DNA of 57,383 bases, from assembly GCF_003385185.1 (NCBI RefSeq), contig NZ_PQHZ01000042.1, forward strand, positions 1 through 57,383, read 5' to 3'. The position numbers and the translations under genes are program-made. Source of the stretch: Amycolatopsis palatopharyngis. Lineage in GTDB: Bacteria > Actinomycetota > Actinomycetes > Mycobacteriales > Pseudonocardiaceae. The notes below the pieces were generated by a model. It did no database searches and was not told the origin of the DNA. It worked only from the letters and a program-made list of their open reading frames with translations. This document shows positions 41,584-50,167 of this stretch, in pieces (position 1 is the first letter of the stretch; each line of letters opens with the position of its first letter).

Positions 41584-42109
41584 GCGCGTCGTCCTCTCGT
41601 CGTCGTGCGGGATCCCGGAGCTCGGATGTGGAGAGCAGCTGGCCCCGCGCGAACACGAGCGCGTCACCGATCGATGTGCCCCCGATCGCCGCGGCGAGCC
41701 CGATGAGGATCAGGTGGTCCCCGGCGGAGTGCACGGCCGTCGTGCGGCAGTCGATCCACGCGAGGGCACCGTCCACGACGGGCGACGCGGTGTCTGGGGA
41801 CGGCCACCAGTCCACGTCCGCGAAGCGGTCCACGCCCGGGCGCGCGAACCGCCGGCACAGCTCGGCCTGGTCACCGGCCAGCACGCTCACCGCGAACCGG
41901 CCGCTCTCCCGGATGGCCGGAAGCGTGGTCGAGCCACGGGCCATGCAGAACCCCACCAGCGGCGGTTGCAGCGACACCGAGAAGAACGAGTTGACGGCCA
42001 CCCCGCGCGGTTGACCCGCGCCGTCGGTCGTGCAGATCAGCGCGACTCCCGTCGCGAAGCTGCCGAGCACCTGCCGGAACCGCGCCTCGGTGATCCCACC
42101 GCTGGCCAT
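41564..42109 (-). CDS. Flavin reductase (NAD(P)H:FMN, RutF/HpaC-like)
   Basis: 181 residues. It supplies FMNH2 to the partner LLM monooxygenase. The start MASGGITEARFRQVLGSFATGVALICT and the FMN-binding SFFSVSLQPPLVGFCMARGSTT are standard for the flavin_reduct domain. It continues with GRFAVSVLAGDQAELCRRFA and HLILIGLAAAI. The start at 42109 has GGAGGTGAC upstream. First gene of the seven-gene operon; the promoter lies between it and the divergent tetR gene, with a predicted operator at 42123-42140. Confidence 0.9.
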   Translation of the reverse strand: MASGGITEARFRQVLGSFATGVALICTTDGAGQPRGVAVNSFFSVSLQPPLVGFCMARGSTTLPAIRESGRFAVSVLAGDQAELCRRFARPGVDRFADVDWWPSPDTASPVVDGALAWIDCRTTAVHSAGDHLILIGLAAAIGGTSIGDALVFARGQLLSTSELRDPARRREDDAHVARTH

Positions 42110-42122
42110 CCCGTCACCTCCA

Positions 42123-42140
42123 TCCGAACTAACGTTAGGA
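42123..42140. promoter_or_regulatory. Predicted TetR operator, site 1
   Basis: TCCGAACTAACGTTAGGA, with the 10-base palindrome CTAACGTTAG. It is 13 bases ahead of the flavin reductase start, where it would block the operon's transcription. It is the reverse complement of the site at 45928 (same 18 bases). Confidence 0.8.
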
Positions 42141-42173
42141 TGGATCGCGGTAGAGGGGTCTGTCAAGGGATCG

Positions 42174-42191
42174 TCCTAACGTTCGTTCGGA
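42174..42191. promoter_or_regulatory. Predicted TetR operator, site 2
   Basis: TCCTAACGTTCGTTCGGA, one base different from site 3 (C for A in the core). It is 47 bases ahead of the tetR start, suggesting autoregulation. Confidence 0.78.
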
Positions 42192-42238
42192 CCTGTTACG
42201 GTCGCTCGGAACGGCGGGAGCACGATCGGGAGGCACGG

Positions 42239-42877
42239 ATGGCTGGAGCGCAGGAGAGCGCTTCCGAGAAGACAGGGGGACGCCCGCGACGCACCCGACT
42301 GGAGGACGTGCTCGACATCGCTGAGCAGCTGTTCAGCGAGCAGGGCTTCAAGGCGACCTCGATGCGAGGCATCGCGGCGCGGATGGGCCTCAAAGCCGGG
42401 AGCCTCTACACCCACGTCTCCTCGAAGGACGAGATCCTCTGGGAGATCGTGGAGCGGGTTGCGCGCATGTTCACCGACTCCGCTGAGCGAAGCGCCCGGT
42501 CGGAAGGCTCCGCGCACGACCGCCTGCGCGCGTTCATGCGCGGCCATATGCGGATCGTCGCCGAGCACCGGGCGATGGCCAGCGTGCTGCTCATGGAGTG
42601 GCGCGAGCTGTCGCGGGCGTCGGACAAGGACATCCGCGGGATGCGCGACGCCCACGAGGCGTTCCTGAAGGAAATTCTCGACGCGGGCGTGATGAGCGGG
42701 GAGTTCCGCGCCGAGCACGTGAAGTGGGCGCGGCTGCTCATCCTGTCCGCGTTGAACTGGTCGAGCCAGTGGCTCGACCCGAATGGCCCCGAGTCGGCCG
42801 AGGCGGTCGCGGACCACTTCTTCGACCTGGTGGTCCGCGACCGGCTCGGCACCGGGGAGCAGCCGGTCAGCCCGTAA
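42239..42877 (+). CDS. TetR-family repressor of the catabolic cluster
   Basis: 212 residues. The N-terminal helix-turn-helix reads RLEDVLDIAEQLFSEQGFKATSMR, then GIAARMGLKAGSLYTHVSSKDEIL, the classic TetR pattern. The remaining helices form the ligand pocket and dimer face (HMRIVAEHRAMASVLLMEWREL, HVKWARLLILSALNWSSQWLD), like KstR2/FadR-type regulators that sense acyl-CoA compounds. The start at 42239 has GGGAGG upstream. Divergent from the flavin reductase operon; three matching operators lie in the two divergent regions. A CoA-thioester effector is a reasonable guess because a CoA ligase is in the regulon. Confidence 0.92.
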   Translation: MAGAQESASEKTGGRPRRTRLEDVLDIAEQLFSEQGFKATSMRGIAARMGLKAGSLYTHVSSKDEILWEIVERVARMFTDSAERSARSEGSAHDRLRAFMRGHMRIVAEHRAMASVLLMEWRELSRASDKDIRGMRDAHEAFLKEILDAGVMSGEFRAEHVKWARLLILSALNWSSQWLDPNGPESAEAVADHFFDLVVRDRLGTGEQPVSP

Positions 42878-44303
42878 CCACCGGTGGCCGCTGGATTGCC
42901 TTGACCACCTGGAACTCCTCGATCCCGAAGCGGCCGAGCTCGCGACCGTATCCCGAGAGCCTTCGACCGCCGAACGGCGCGGCTGGGTTGAAGGGGGCAC
43001 CGTTGATGTCGACCTGCCCCACCTGCAACCGCCGCGCCACGGCGAGCGCGCCGTCCGGGTCGCGCGCCCACACGCCCGCAATGAGCCCGTAATCGCAGTC
43101 GTCGGCCAACCGGACGGCGTCGTCGACGCCATCATGCGCCTGCACCACGAGCACCGGGCCGAAGACCTCCTCGCGCGCCACGCGCATCCCGGGCGTGACG
43201 TCGGAGAGCACCGTGGGCGCGACGAACCAGCCGCGTTCCAGGCCGGGCGGGGCCGCGGCACCGCCGGTGACCAGCCGGGCGCCCTCCTCGAGGGCCTGCG
43301 CGATGTGCTCGCAGACGCGGGACCGCTGCCGCTCGGAGACGACCGGGCCCATCCGGGTCGTCCGGTCGCGCGGGTCACCGAGCCGCCACATGACTGCGAC
43401 GCGCTCCGCGATCTGCTCGGCCTCGCGCAGCCGCGCCCGCGGCACAATGAGGCGGGTGAAGGCCGAGCAGACCTGGCCGGAGTTGAGGAAGCAGCGGTTG
43501 ACCGTGTCGGTCACGGCCGCGTCTAGATCGGCGTCGTCCAGCACCACCTGCGGCGACTTGCCGCCCAGCTCGAGGGCGACCGGCCGGACCCGCTCCGCGG
43601 CGAGCCGGGCGACCCGCCGTCCTGCGGCGGTCGACCCGGTGAACGAAACCATGTCGACGCCCGGATGGGAAACGAGCGCCTCCCCCGTCGTCGGACCGTC
43701 CCCCGGGACCAGGTTGACTACCCCGGGCGGAACCCCGACCGCGTCGAGGATCTCCGCAAGCAGGAACGCGGTGCCCGTCGTCTGCTCCGCGGGCTTCGCG
43801 ACGACCGTGCACCCCGCCGCCAGCGCTCCAGCGATCTTCGCGGCCAGCTGGTGCAGCGGGAAGTTCCACGGGGTGATGCATCCGATGACGCCGACCGGCT
43901 CGCGCACGACGAGGGAGTGCCCGACCTCCTCGGCCAGTTCGGGCTCGTCGAGCACATCGGCCGCGCCGGCGAAGTCCGCCACCGCGAGCCCGACGTGCAC
44001 GCGCCTGCTGATGCCCAGCGGTGAACCGAGCTCCGCGGTGACCAGATCGGCCAACTCCGCGGTGCGTTCCCGCACGCCGTCGGCGACCCGACGCAGCAGC
44101 GCGGCACGCTCCCGGCGGGACGTCGCTGCCCATCCGGACTGCGCGGCGCGCGCCGCCGCGACGGCGGCGTCGACGACCTCCGGGCCGGCTACCGGGGTAA
44201 TCCCCAGCGGCTCCTCGGTGGTCGGATCGACCACAGGGACCGCGCCGGTCCCGGGGCACGGCACCCACCTGCGGTCGATGTAGGCGCGCTGACGTTCGAT
44301 CAT
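42867..44303 (-). CDS. Aldehyde dehydrogenase, NAD(P)+-dependent
   Basis: 478 residues. Full ALDH fold. The coenzyme segment is VIGCITPWNFPLHQLAAKIAGAL, with AKPAEQT and FTGSTAAGRRVA. The general-base Glu is in LELGGKSPQVVLDDADLD, and the catalytic Cys is in FLNSGQVCSAFTRL. The C-terminal EEVFGPVL and PFGGRRLSGYGRE are standard. It oxidises an aldehyde intermediate of the pathway to an acid, ready for the CoA ligase. Its start overlaps the ligase stop by four bases (ATGA). The 3' end overlaps convergent tetR by 11 bases. Confidence 0.93.
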   Translation of the reverse strand: MIERQRAYIDRRWVPCPGTGAVPVVDPTTEEPLGITPVAGPEVVDAAVAAARAAQSGWAATSRRERAALLRRVADGVRERTAELADLVTAELGSPLGISRRVHVGLAVADFAGAADVLDEPELAEEVGHSLVVREPVGVIGCITPWNFPLHQLAAKIAGALAAGCTVVAKPAEQTTGTAFLLAEILDAVGVPPGVVNLVPGDGPTTGEALVSHPGVDMVSFTGSTAAGRRVARLAAERVRPVALELGGKSPQVVLDDADLDAAVTDTVNRCFLNSGQVCSAFTRLIVPRARLREAEQIAERVAVMWRLGDPRDRTTRMGPVVSERQRSRVCEHIAQALEEGARLVTGGAAAPPGLERGWFVAPTVLSDVTPGMRVAREEVFGPVLVVQAHDGVDDAVRLADDCDYGLIAGVWARDPDGALAVARRLQVGQVDINGAPFNPAAPFGGRRLSGYGRELGRFGIEEFQVVKAIQRPPVVTG

Positions 44304-45901
44304 GGGGTCTCGGCTCCGTTCGGGAGTGCGTGGTAGAGGTCGGAGGTGGTCCACGGGGCGCGAGAGGACACCTCGTCGCGGAGCAGCGACTTTGCGATCT
44401 TGCCGGTGGGCAGCCGGGGAACCTCGCGCCGGAAGAAGATCAACCGGGGCAGCTTGTAGCCGGCGAGCCGCTCTCGGCAGAACGCGCGTAGCGCCGCGGG
44501 ATCGGGGGCCGCGCCGGTCATCGGGACGACCACGGCGCCGACCAGCTCGCCCCAGTGTTCGTCCGGCACCGGAACGACCGCGACCTCGGCGACGTCGGGA
44601 TGCCGGGCGAGGACGAGCTCCACCTCGCTGGAGTAGACGTTCTCTCCGCCGGTGATGATCACATCCTTCAGGCGGTCGCGCAGGTGCAGGTAGCCGTCGT
44701 CGTCGAGCAGTCCGAGGTCTCCGGTGCGCAGCCAGCCGTTACGCAGCGCGGCGGCCGTCTGCTCCGGGTTCCGCCAATACCCCCGCATGACGCCCGGCCC
44801 GCGCACGGCGACCTCTCCCACCCGTGCCGGAGGCAGCGCCTCCCCGCGATCGTCGAGGATGCGCAGCTGCACACCGGGGACGGCACGGCCGACCGAGGAC
44901 GTGCGGTCACAGCCCGTGCCGCCCCAAGCGGTCGCGTACTCCGCCGGCTGCAGGTAGGTGGTGAGGAGGGTCGTCTCGCTCTGGCCGTAGATCTGACCGA
45001 CGTTGCAGCCGAAGGCCGCGGCGGCACGGCGCGCGAGTGACTCCGGTATCGGTGCCCCGCCGAAGTCGATGGTGCGCAGGACCGTGGGGCGCGGTGCACG
45101 CTCCTGCTCCTCCACGATCGCCTTGAAGATCGTGCCCGTGGCGATAAGGCGGGTCACCCGCTGCTCGGAGATCACGCGCAGCGCGGTAGCCGGGTTGAAG
45201 TTGATGAGGACCGTGCGCGCGCCCTGCAGCCAGTACGCGACGGGAGCGGCGAGTACGACATGGAACATCGGACCTGCCACGAGGTACGTGTCGTCGGGCC
45301 GGATCCCGCAGACCTCCACGAGGGCTCTGGCGGTCGCGAGCATGTTGTCGTGGGTGAGGACCACACCCTTCGGGCGACCGGTGGTCCCACCGGTGTAGCA
45401 GATCCAGGACGGATCGGATGGCGCCGTCTCGACGCCCGTGCGGCGACATGGGGCGACGTCCTCACACTGGCTGCGGAGGTCGCCCGCGCCACCATGCGCC
45501 CCGTAGATCCACGGCTCCACGCCACCGGTGTCCACCTCGTGGACGACATCGGCGAACTCCTCATGGACGAGCAGTGCAGACGGTGCGCAGTCGCGGAGGA
45601 TCGCGGCGATTTCCTCCGGGGCAAGGCGGTAGTTGACGGGGGCGTAGACCGCGCCGATCTTGTTCACCGCGGCGTAGACGGGTACCAGCTCGAGGCCGTT
45701 CCGCGCGAGCACACTCACCCGCGCGCCTGGCCGGACCCCGCGCTGCGCCAGCACGGTCGCGAGGCGCTCGGCGAGGTCGTCGACCTCTGCCCACGTCAGC
45801 GCGGCGCCGTCGGATCCCATGAGGGCCTCGGCGTCCGGCGCGCGTCGGGCGTTCCGCTCGATGATCTGGTGGACCAGCACCTCGCCGCGCCCTTCTTCCA
45901 T
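44300..45901 (-). CDS. AMP-forming acyl-CoA synthetase (ANL superfamily)
   Basis: 533 residues. The P-loop-like AMP motif is ICYTGGTTGRPKGVVLTH, the A5 motif YGQSETT, the A8 region GWLRTGDLGLLDDDGY, and the C-terminal catalytic Lys is in RLPTGKIAKSLL. It activates a carboxylic acid as an acyl-CoA. Substrate not predictable; medium-chain or aromatic acids are common for this subgroup. The ATG at 45901 is divergent from the thiolase gene with an operator between them. First gene of a two-gene operon with the aldehyde dehydrogenase. Confidence 0.92.
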   Translation of the reverse strand: MEEGRGEVLVHQIIERNARRAPDAEALMGSDGAALTWAEVDDLAERLATVLAQRGVRPGARVSVLARNGLELVPVYAAVNKIGAVYAPVNYRLAPEEIAAILRDCAPSALLVHEEFADVVHEVDTGGVEPWIYGAHGGAGDLRSQCEDVAPCRRTGVETAPSDPSWICYTGGTTGRPKGVVLTHDNMLATARALVEVCGIRPDDTYLVAGPMFHVVLAAPVAYWLQGARTVLINFNPATALRVISEQRVTRLIATGTIFKAIVEEQERAPRPTVLRTIDFGGAPIPESLARRAAAAFGCNVGQIYGQSETTLLTTYLQPAEYATAWGGTGCDRTSSVGRAVPGVQLRILDDRGEALPPARVGEVAVRGPGVMRGYWRNPEQTAAALRNGWLRTGDLGLLDDDGYLHLRDRLKDVIITGGENVYSSEVELVLARHPDVAEVAVVPVPDEHWGELVGAVVVPMTGAAPDPAALRAFCRERLAGYKLPRLIFFRREVPRLPTGKIAKSLLRDEVSSRAPWTTSDLYHALPNGAETP

Positions 45902-45927
45902 AGTGTCTTGGCAGCAACCCAACTTCG

Positions 45928-45945
45928 TCCTAACGTTAGTTCGGA
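45928..45945. promoter_or_regulatory. Predicted TetR operator, site 3
   Basis: TCCTAACGTTAGTTCGGA, identical to site 1 on the other strand. It lies in the 103-base gap between the divergent acyl-CoA synthetase and thiolase genes, so it can control both. Confidence 0.82.
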
Positions 45946-46004
45946 CAGTGGCAGCATGTCCAGAACCCGCACGAGGGTGCGGGCCACCACACCGAGGAGC
46001 ACCC

Positions 46005-47225
46005 ATGCCCGAAGCCGTAATCGTCTCCGCGGCCCGGTCCCCGATCGGCCGCGCACACAAGGGATCGCTCACCACGATCCGCCCCGACGACCTGACGGTG
46101 CAGATGGTGCGCGCCGCCCTCGCTCAGGTCCCGCAGCTCGACCCGGCCGACATCGACGACCTCATGCTCGGCTGCGGCCTGCCCGGCGGGGAGCAGGGCT
46201 TCAACATGGCCCGCGTGGTCGCCGTCCTGCTCGGCCACGACTCCGTGCCGGGCACGACGATCACCCGCTATTGCTCGTCGTCGCTGCAGACCACGCGGAT
46301 GGCCCTGCACGCCATCAGGGCGGGCGAGGGCGATGTGTTCGTCTCCGCCGGCGTGGAGACGGTGTCCAGGTTCCAGAAGGGCGACTCCGACTCCCACCCC
46401 GACACCCACAACCCGGTCTTCGCCGACGCGGAGGACCGCACCCGCCACATCGCCGAGAACGGCGCCGACTCGTGGAACGACCCCCGCGCTGACCAACACC
46501 TGCCGGACATCTACATCGCGATGGGGCAGACCGCGGAGAACCTCGCCCGGTTCAAGGGCGTCACCCGCGAGGACATGGACCACTTCGGCGTCCGGTCGCA
46601 GAACCTCGCCGAGAAGGCCATCGCCAACGGCTTCTTCGCCCGCGAGATCAGCCCGGTCACCCTGCCCGACGGCACCGTGGTCGAGAAGGACGACGGGCCG
46701 CGCCCCGGCGTCACCTACGAGGCCGTCTCCCAGCTCAAGCCGGTCTTCCGGCCGGACGGCCGCGTCACGGCCGGCAACTGCTGCCCGCTCAACGACGGCG
46801 CCGCCGCCCTGGTGATCATGTCCGACACGAAGGCGGCCGAGCTCGGCATCACCCCGCTCGCCCGCGTGGTCTCCACCGGGGTCACCGGGCTCTCCCCCGA
46901 GATCATGGGCCTCGGCCCCGTCGAGGCCTCGAAGCAGGCGCTCGCCCGAGCCGGCATGACGGTCGACGACGTCGACCTCGTCGAGATCAACGAGGCGTTC
47001 GCCGCCCAGGTCCTGCCGTCGGCCCGCGACCTGGGCGTCGACGAGGAGAAGCTGAACGTCAACGGAGGCGCGATCGCGCTCGGCCACCCGTACGGCATGA
47101 CCGGGGCCCGCATCACCACCACCCTGCTCAACGGCCTGCGCACCCACGACAAGACCATCGGCCTGGAGACCATGTGTGTCGGCGGCGGCCAGGGCATGGC
47201 GATGGTCCTCGAACGGCTGAGCTGA
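46005..47225 (+). CDS. Acetyl-CoA acyltransferase (thiolase)
   Basis: 406 residues. The acyl-enzyme Cys is in TTITRYCSSSLQTTRMAL near residue 89, the His in NVNGGAIALGHPYGMTGAR, and the second Cys in TMCVGGGQGMAMV. The overall sequence is a degradative thiolase. It releases acetyl-CoA from a 3-ketoacyl-CoA, the last expected step of the pathway. No hydratase or 3-hydroxyacyl-CoA dehydrogenase is in the island; those would have to come from the chromosome. A GAGGAG site precedes the ATG at 46005. Its codon use is noticeably C-ending and uniform. Single gene under operator 3. Confidence 0.93.
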   Translation: MPEAVIVSAARSPIGRAHKGSLTTIRPDDLTVQMVRAALAQVPQLDPADIDDLMLGCGLPGGEQGFNMARVVAVLLGHDSVPGTTITRYCSSSLQTTRMALHAIRAGEGDVFVSAGVETVSRFQKGDSDSHPDTHNPVFADAEDRTRHIAENGADSWNDPRADQHLPDIYIAMGQTAENLARFKGVTREDMDHFGVRSQNLAEKAIANGFFAREISPVTLPDGTVVEKDDGPRPGVTYEAVSQLKPVFRPDGRVTAGNCCPLNDGAAALVIMSDTKAAELGITPLARVVSTGVTGLSPEIMGLGPVEASKQALARAGMTVDDVDLVEINEAFAAQVLPSARDLGVDEEKLNVNGGAIALGHPYGMTGARITTTLLNGLRTHDKTIGLETMCVGGGQGMAMVLERLS

Positions 47226-47446
47226 CCACCCGGAGTACCTGGAAGACAAATGCCGCTAGCACTATGCGCCACTCTTCTGATCAGCGGGACGCGACAGCAG
47301 CTCATGATCGCGGCGCTCGACGTGGATCATTCCGTTATGGCTGCTCGCCATGATCGGCACCATGACGCTCGGGTTTACTCGCTGTGCCGGGAGTCGTGAG
47401 CACGCGGATCGGCATCGCGGTACTGGTCGTCCCCTGGCCGAGCTAG

Positions 47447-49804
47447 TCATCGGGTTTTGGGCAACGCCTTGTCGGGGTGGGCCGCGTTCACGTACTTCAC
47501 CGCGGTGGAGGGGTGGATGCCGAAGAGGCGGATGAGGTGAACTGGATCGGCGGTGTGCTGCGCCTCGTGCAGGACGCGGTCGCGCCACAACTGCTTGGGG
47601 ACCAGGCCGACCTGGTCGAAGGCGGCTCGCAGCCCGCAGTAGCTCAACGGCGGGCGGGCCGGGTGGTGGGCGGACTGGCTGGTGATGAACAGGTGCGGGT
47701 TGGTGGTGTCGAGCCAACGGCGGTGGCGTTCGGTCAGCCAGGCGTTGATCAGATCCACGGTCAGTTCGTCGAGGTAGACGGTGTGCGTGTGCCCGCGGCG
47801 AGGGACTCGGATGACCAGCCGGATGAGGTCGAGATCGTCGAGGCGCAGCCGGGTGACCTCAAGCGGGCGAAGCCCGTGGACGGCCACCAGCGCGACCAGC
47901 AGCCGAGCGCGGGGACCGTCAACCTCGTCGAGTAGCCCGCGTAGCCGGTCGCTGGGCAACGGAGCCGGCACGCGCACCGGGGTGCTGAGCGAGATCCTGG
48001 CCATCGGGTTGTGGAAGACGAGCCGTTCCTGCTTGAGGGCGGCGAAGAGCGTGCGCAGGACGTGGTGCAGGTCGCGCGCTTGGCTGCCGTGCCGGCGGGC
48101 GAGTTCCTCGCGAATGTGGGTGGCGGTGATCTGGCGCATATCCAGGCCGGCCTCGGCCCAGCAGAGCAGGACGGGTAGGGCGAGGGAGAGGTAGCGGCGG
48201 ATCCGCTCATAGCTGGCGGGCTGGTGGCGGCGGCGCCCCTGGCCGCGCAGGACCCGCACCCAGGCGTGCAGGTGGCCGGCCATCGGTTCCGGGAGTGTGT
48301 CGATCCTGGCCGCGATGACGTGTTGGTGGTGCCGATTGCGGCGATTGGTGTCCAGGTCAGCGACTGCGGTGCTGGGATACCGCTGCTGGTCGGCCCGCAG
48401 CCGTTGATCGGGCTCATCTGGTTGTAGGAGGCCGTGTTGGTGGAGGAAGTCGAGCACGCGGCGGGTCGAGGGCGAGGTGGCGCTCGCGGCCAAGGCGCGC
48501 ACGTCGCGTTCTCGGAACGGCGCCCGGGCGCCGAGCCAGGCCAGTAACGTGCGCAACAACGCGGTGCCGCCCGGCGCCCCACCCCCGCTACGAGCCGGTG
48601 CGTTAGCAGTGAACTCGGCGAGCAGCGCCGCCGCTAGCTCGGTGAGCGCGGGCAGCTCATCCGCGGTGAGGGCTCGGATCGCGCTCCAGTCACGATCGAC
48701 CGTGAGCAGCGTGTGCTGGCCGGGATCAACCAGATGCGGCGACGGTGGACGGACCGTGGCCGTGGTGGCGCGGCGTCGTGCCCGTTCCCGCAGTGTCGGT
48801 CCGGACTCCTTGTGTGGGGTGAACCCCAGCACCCCGGCCTGGGTCGAGAGGCGGAAGGCGAGATCGCCGGCGAAGGTCAGCTGCGTATCCCGCCCGGCCA
48901 GCGGGCCGAACTCGCGCACGACCAGCAGACACCCCCGGCACAGGCCCTCCTCAGCGTGGAGGGGCAGGAGATCGCGCCGGCAGCGCCCGCATCGACCCGG
49001 CGGATAGCGGACGCGGTCGTCGCGCCAGCACGCGCAGCCGCGGCAGCGGCGTGTGGTGATCCCCCAGCTGTGGCAGTCCTCGCAGCCGCGCACTGGGTGG
49101 CGAGGTGGAGCAAGTGCCCGACGTGGCCGCAGCAGCCCCGCGTGATCGAGCACCTGGGCGCCCGCCGCCTTGAGCGGCAGCGCGATCTGGTCGAGTACCT
49201 CCTCGTTGACCAGGGTGTCGCCGTCGGCGTCGCGAACAGCGAGGGCGAGCCGGAGCAGGCTCATCACCATCCGCGGCCACGTCGGGCTCAAACCTGCTTC
49301 CGCGGCCATCGCTTCGGCCTGGGCGACCAGCATCACCTCCTCCGGCCAGCGGCGCTCGGCGATCCGGTGGCGGTCGGCCCGCACGAGACGTCGACGCGGG
49401 GAAGGCAGCAGGCTCAGCTGCCCGGGAACGACGGCCGGGAGAAAACCGGGATCTCCGCGGGCCTCCGTGACGACGCGCGGGGTCAGGGCCGGAGCCGGGT
49501 CTCGCCGTGAGCTGCGGGGAAGGCTGTAGACCGGTCCGAGGCCGAGCCCGACGATGTGCAGGTGCAGCTGGTTGGCGAATGGCAGGCCCACTGCGCGCCC
49601 TGCGCTGAGCTCGGCGCGGGCGGCGATCACACACCCCCGGCACAGATCGTCGCCGTCGACCGGCAGAACCCGCAGGCAGCCCCGGCACTCCCGCCGGCCG
49701 GCGCTGTGCGCCTGCCAGGACTGGCAGCTCGCGCACTGGCCGTCGCGGCCGAGCTTGATCTGGCCCCAGGCCAGGCACGTCTCGCACTGGCGGGCCCACC
49801 GCAC
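47447..49804 (-). CDS. Large tyrosine recombinase with Cys-rich zinc-ribbon N-terminus
   Basis: 785 residues. Residues 1-330 contain two sets of zinc-ribbon pairs (CETCLAWGQIKLGRDGQCASC, CRGCLRVLPVDGDDLCRGC, later CEDCHSW, CRGCACW, CGRCRRDLLPLHAEEGLCRGC). The C-terminal part is a phage-integrase domain: HGLRPLEVTRLRLDDLDL (box I Arg), RRGHTHTVYLDEL, WRDRVLHEAQHTADPVHLIRLFG (box II), and Tyr in STAVKYVNAAHP. Box II departs from the usual HxLRH. It is third of a recombinase trio, 17 bases after the XRE-like gene. It resembles TnpB of Tn554 in position. Confidence 0.85.
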   Translation of the reverse strand: MRWARQCETCLAWGQIKLGRDGQCASCQSWQAHSAGRRECRGCLRVLPVDGDDLCRGCVIAARAELSAGRAVGLPFANQLHLHIVGLGLGPVYSLPRSSRRDPAPALTPRVVTEARGDPGFLPAVVPGQLSLLPSPRRRLVRADRHRIAERRWPEEVMLVAQAEAMAAEAGLSPTWPRMVMSLLRLALAVRDADGDTLVNEEVLDQIALPLKAAGAQVLDHAGLLRPRRALAPPRHPVRGCEDCHSWGITTRRCRGCACWRDDRVRYPPGRCGRCRRDLLPLHAEEGLCRGCLLVVREFGPLAGRDTQLTFAGDLAFRLSTQAGVLGFTPHKESGPTLRERARRRATTATVRPPSPHLVDPGQHTLLTVDRDWSAIRALTADELPALTELAAALLAEFTANAPARSGGGAPGGTALLRTLLAWLGARAPFRERDVRALAASATSPSTRRVLDFLHQHGLLQPDEPDQRLRADQQRYPSTAVADLDTNRRNRHHQHVIAARIDTLPEPMAGHLHAWVRVLRGQGRRRHQPASYERIRRYLSLALPVLLCWAEAGLDMRQITATHIREELARRHGSQARDLHHVLRTLFAALKQERLVFHNPMARISLSTPVRVPAPLPSDRLRGLLDEVDGPRARLLVALVAVHGLRPLEVTRLRLDDLDLIRLVIRVPRRGHTHTVYLDELTVDLINAWLTERHRRWLDTTNPHLFITSQSAHHPARPPLSYCGLRAAFDQVGLVPKQLWRDRVLHEAQHTADPVHLIRLFGIHPSTAVKYVNAAHPDKALPKTR

Positions 49805-49821
49805 CCGATGGCCTCCTCGGG

Positions 49822-50154
49822 TCAGTTCGGGGGCCGACGTCGCCGCGGCCCGTCCTTGCGTGGCACCGGGCGCACCGGCCCGGGCTCGGCACCGGCTGCC
49901 GCAGCCTGGGGTGCCTGCTCGCTGCCTTGTCGATCGGTCAGCGGCTCGGCTTCGAGCAGGTCCGCGACCGTGCAGTGCAGGGCCTGACAGATCCGGTCGA
50001 GATCATCGAGGCGGACCGTCACCGGGGTGCCACCCCAGAGCGCGGCGACCTTGCTCAGAGACGGGTTGAACCCAACCTCCCGGAACGCGGCCAGCAGGTC
50101 GGTCGGTCGCCAGATGTCGCGCTTGGCCGCGACCCAGCGCAGATTCCACTTCAT
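49822..50154 (-). CDS. Cro/XRE-like helix-turn-helix protein between two recombinases
   Basis: 110 residues. The helix-turn-helix covers residues about 8-65: LRWVAAKRDIWRPTDLLAAF, SLSKVAALWGGTPVTVRLDDL, RICQALHCTVADLLEAEPL, as in the Cro/C1 family. The last 40 residues are a Pro/Arg/Ala-rich tail. It lies 13 bases after the first recombinase and 17 before the second, all on the minus strand, so the three are one transcription unit. It may act as a directionality or regulatory factor; in Tn554 the corresponding gene, tnpC, sets orientation and frequency, but the homology is not proven. Confidence 0.82.
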   Translation of the reverse strand: MKWNLRWVAAKRDIWRPTDLLAAFREVGFNPSLSKVAALWGGTPVTVRLDDLDRICQALHCTVADLLEAEPLTDRQGSEQAPQAAAAGAEPGPVRPVPRKDGPRRRRPPN

Positions 50155-50167
50155 CCCAGATTCCTGT

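Noticed and set aside
35162..42109. A true Rut pyrimidine operon
   Set aside because: No RutB-type ureidoacrylate amidohydrolase and no uracil permease; instead MHS transporter, RibBA, decarboxylase and CoA enzymes. Resemblance is by enzyme class only.
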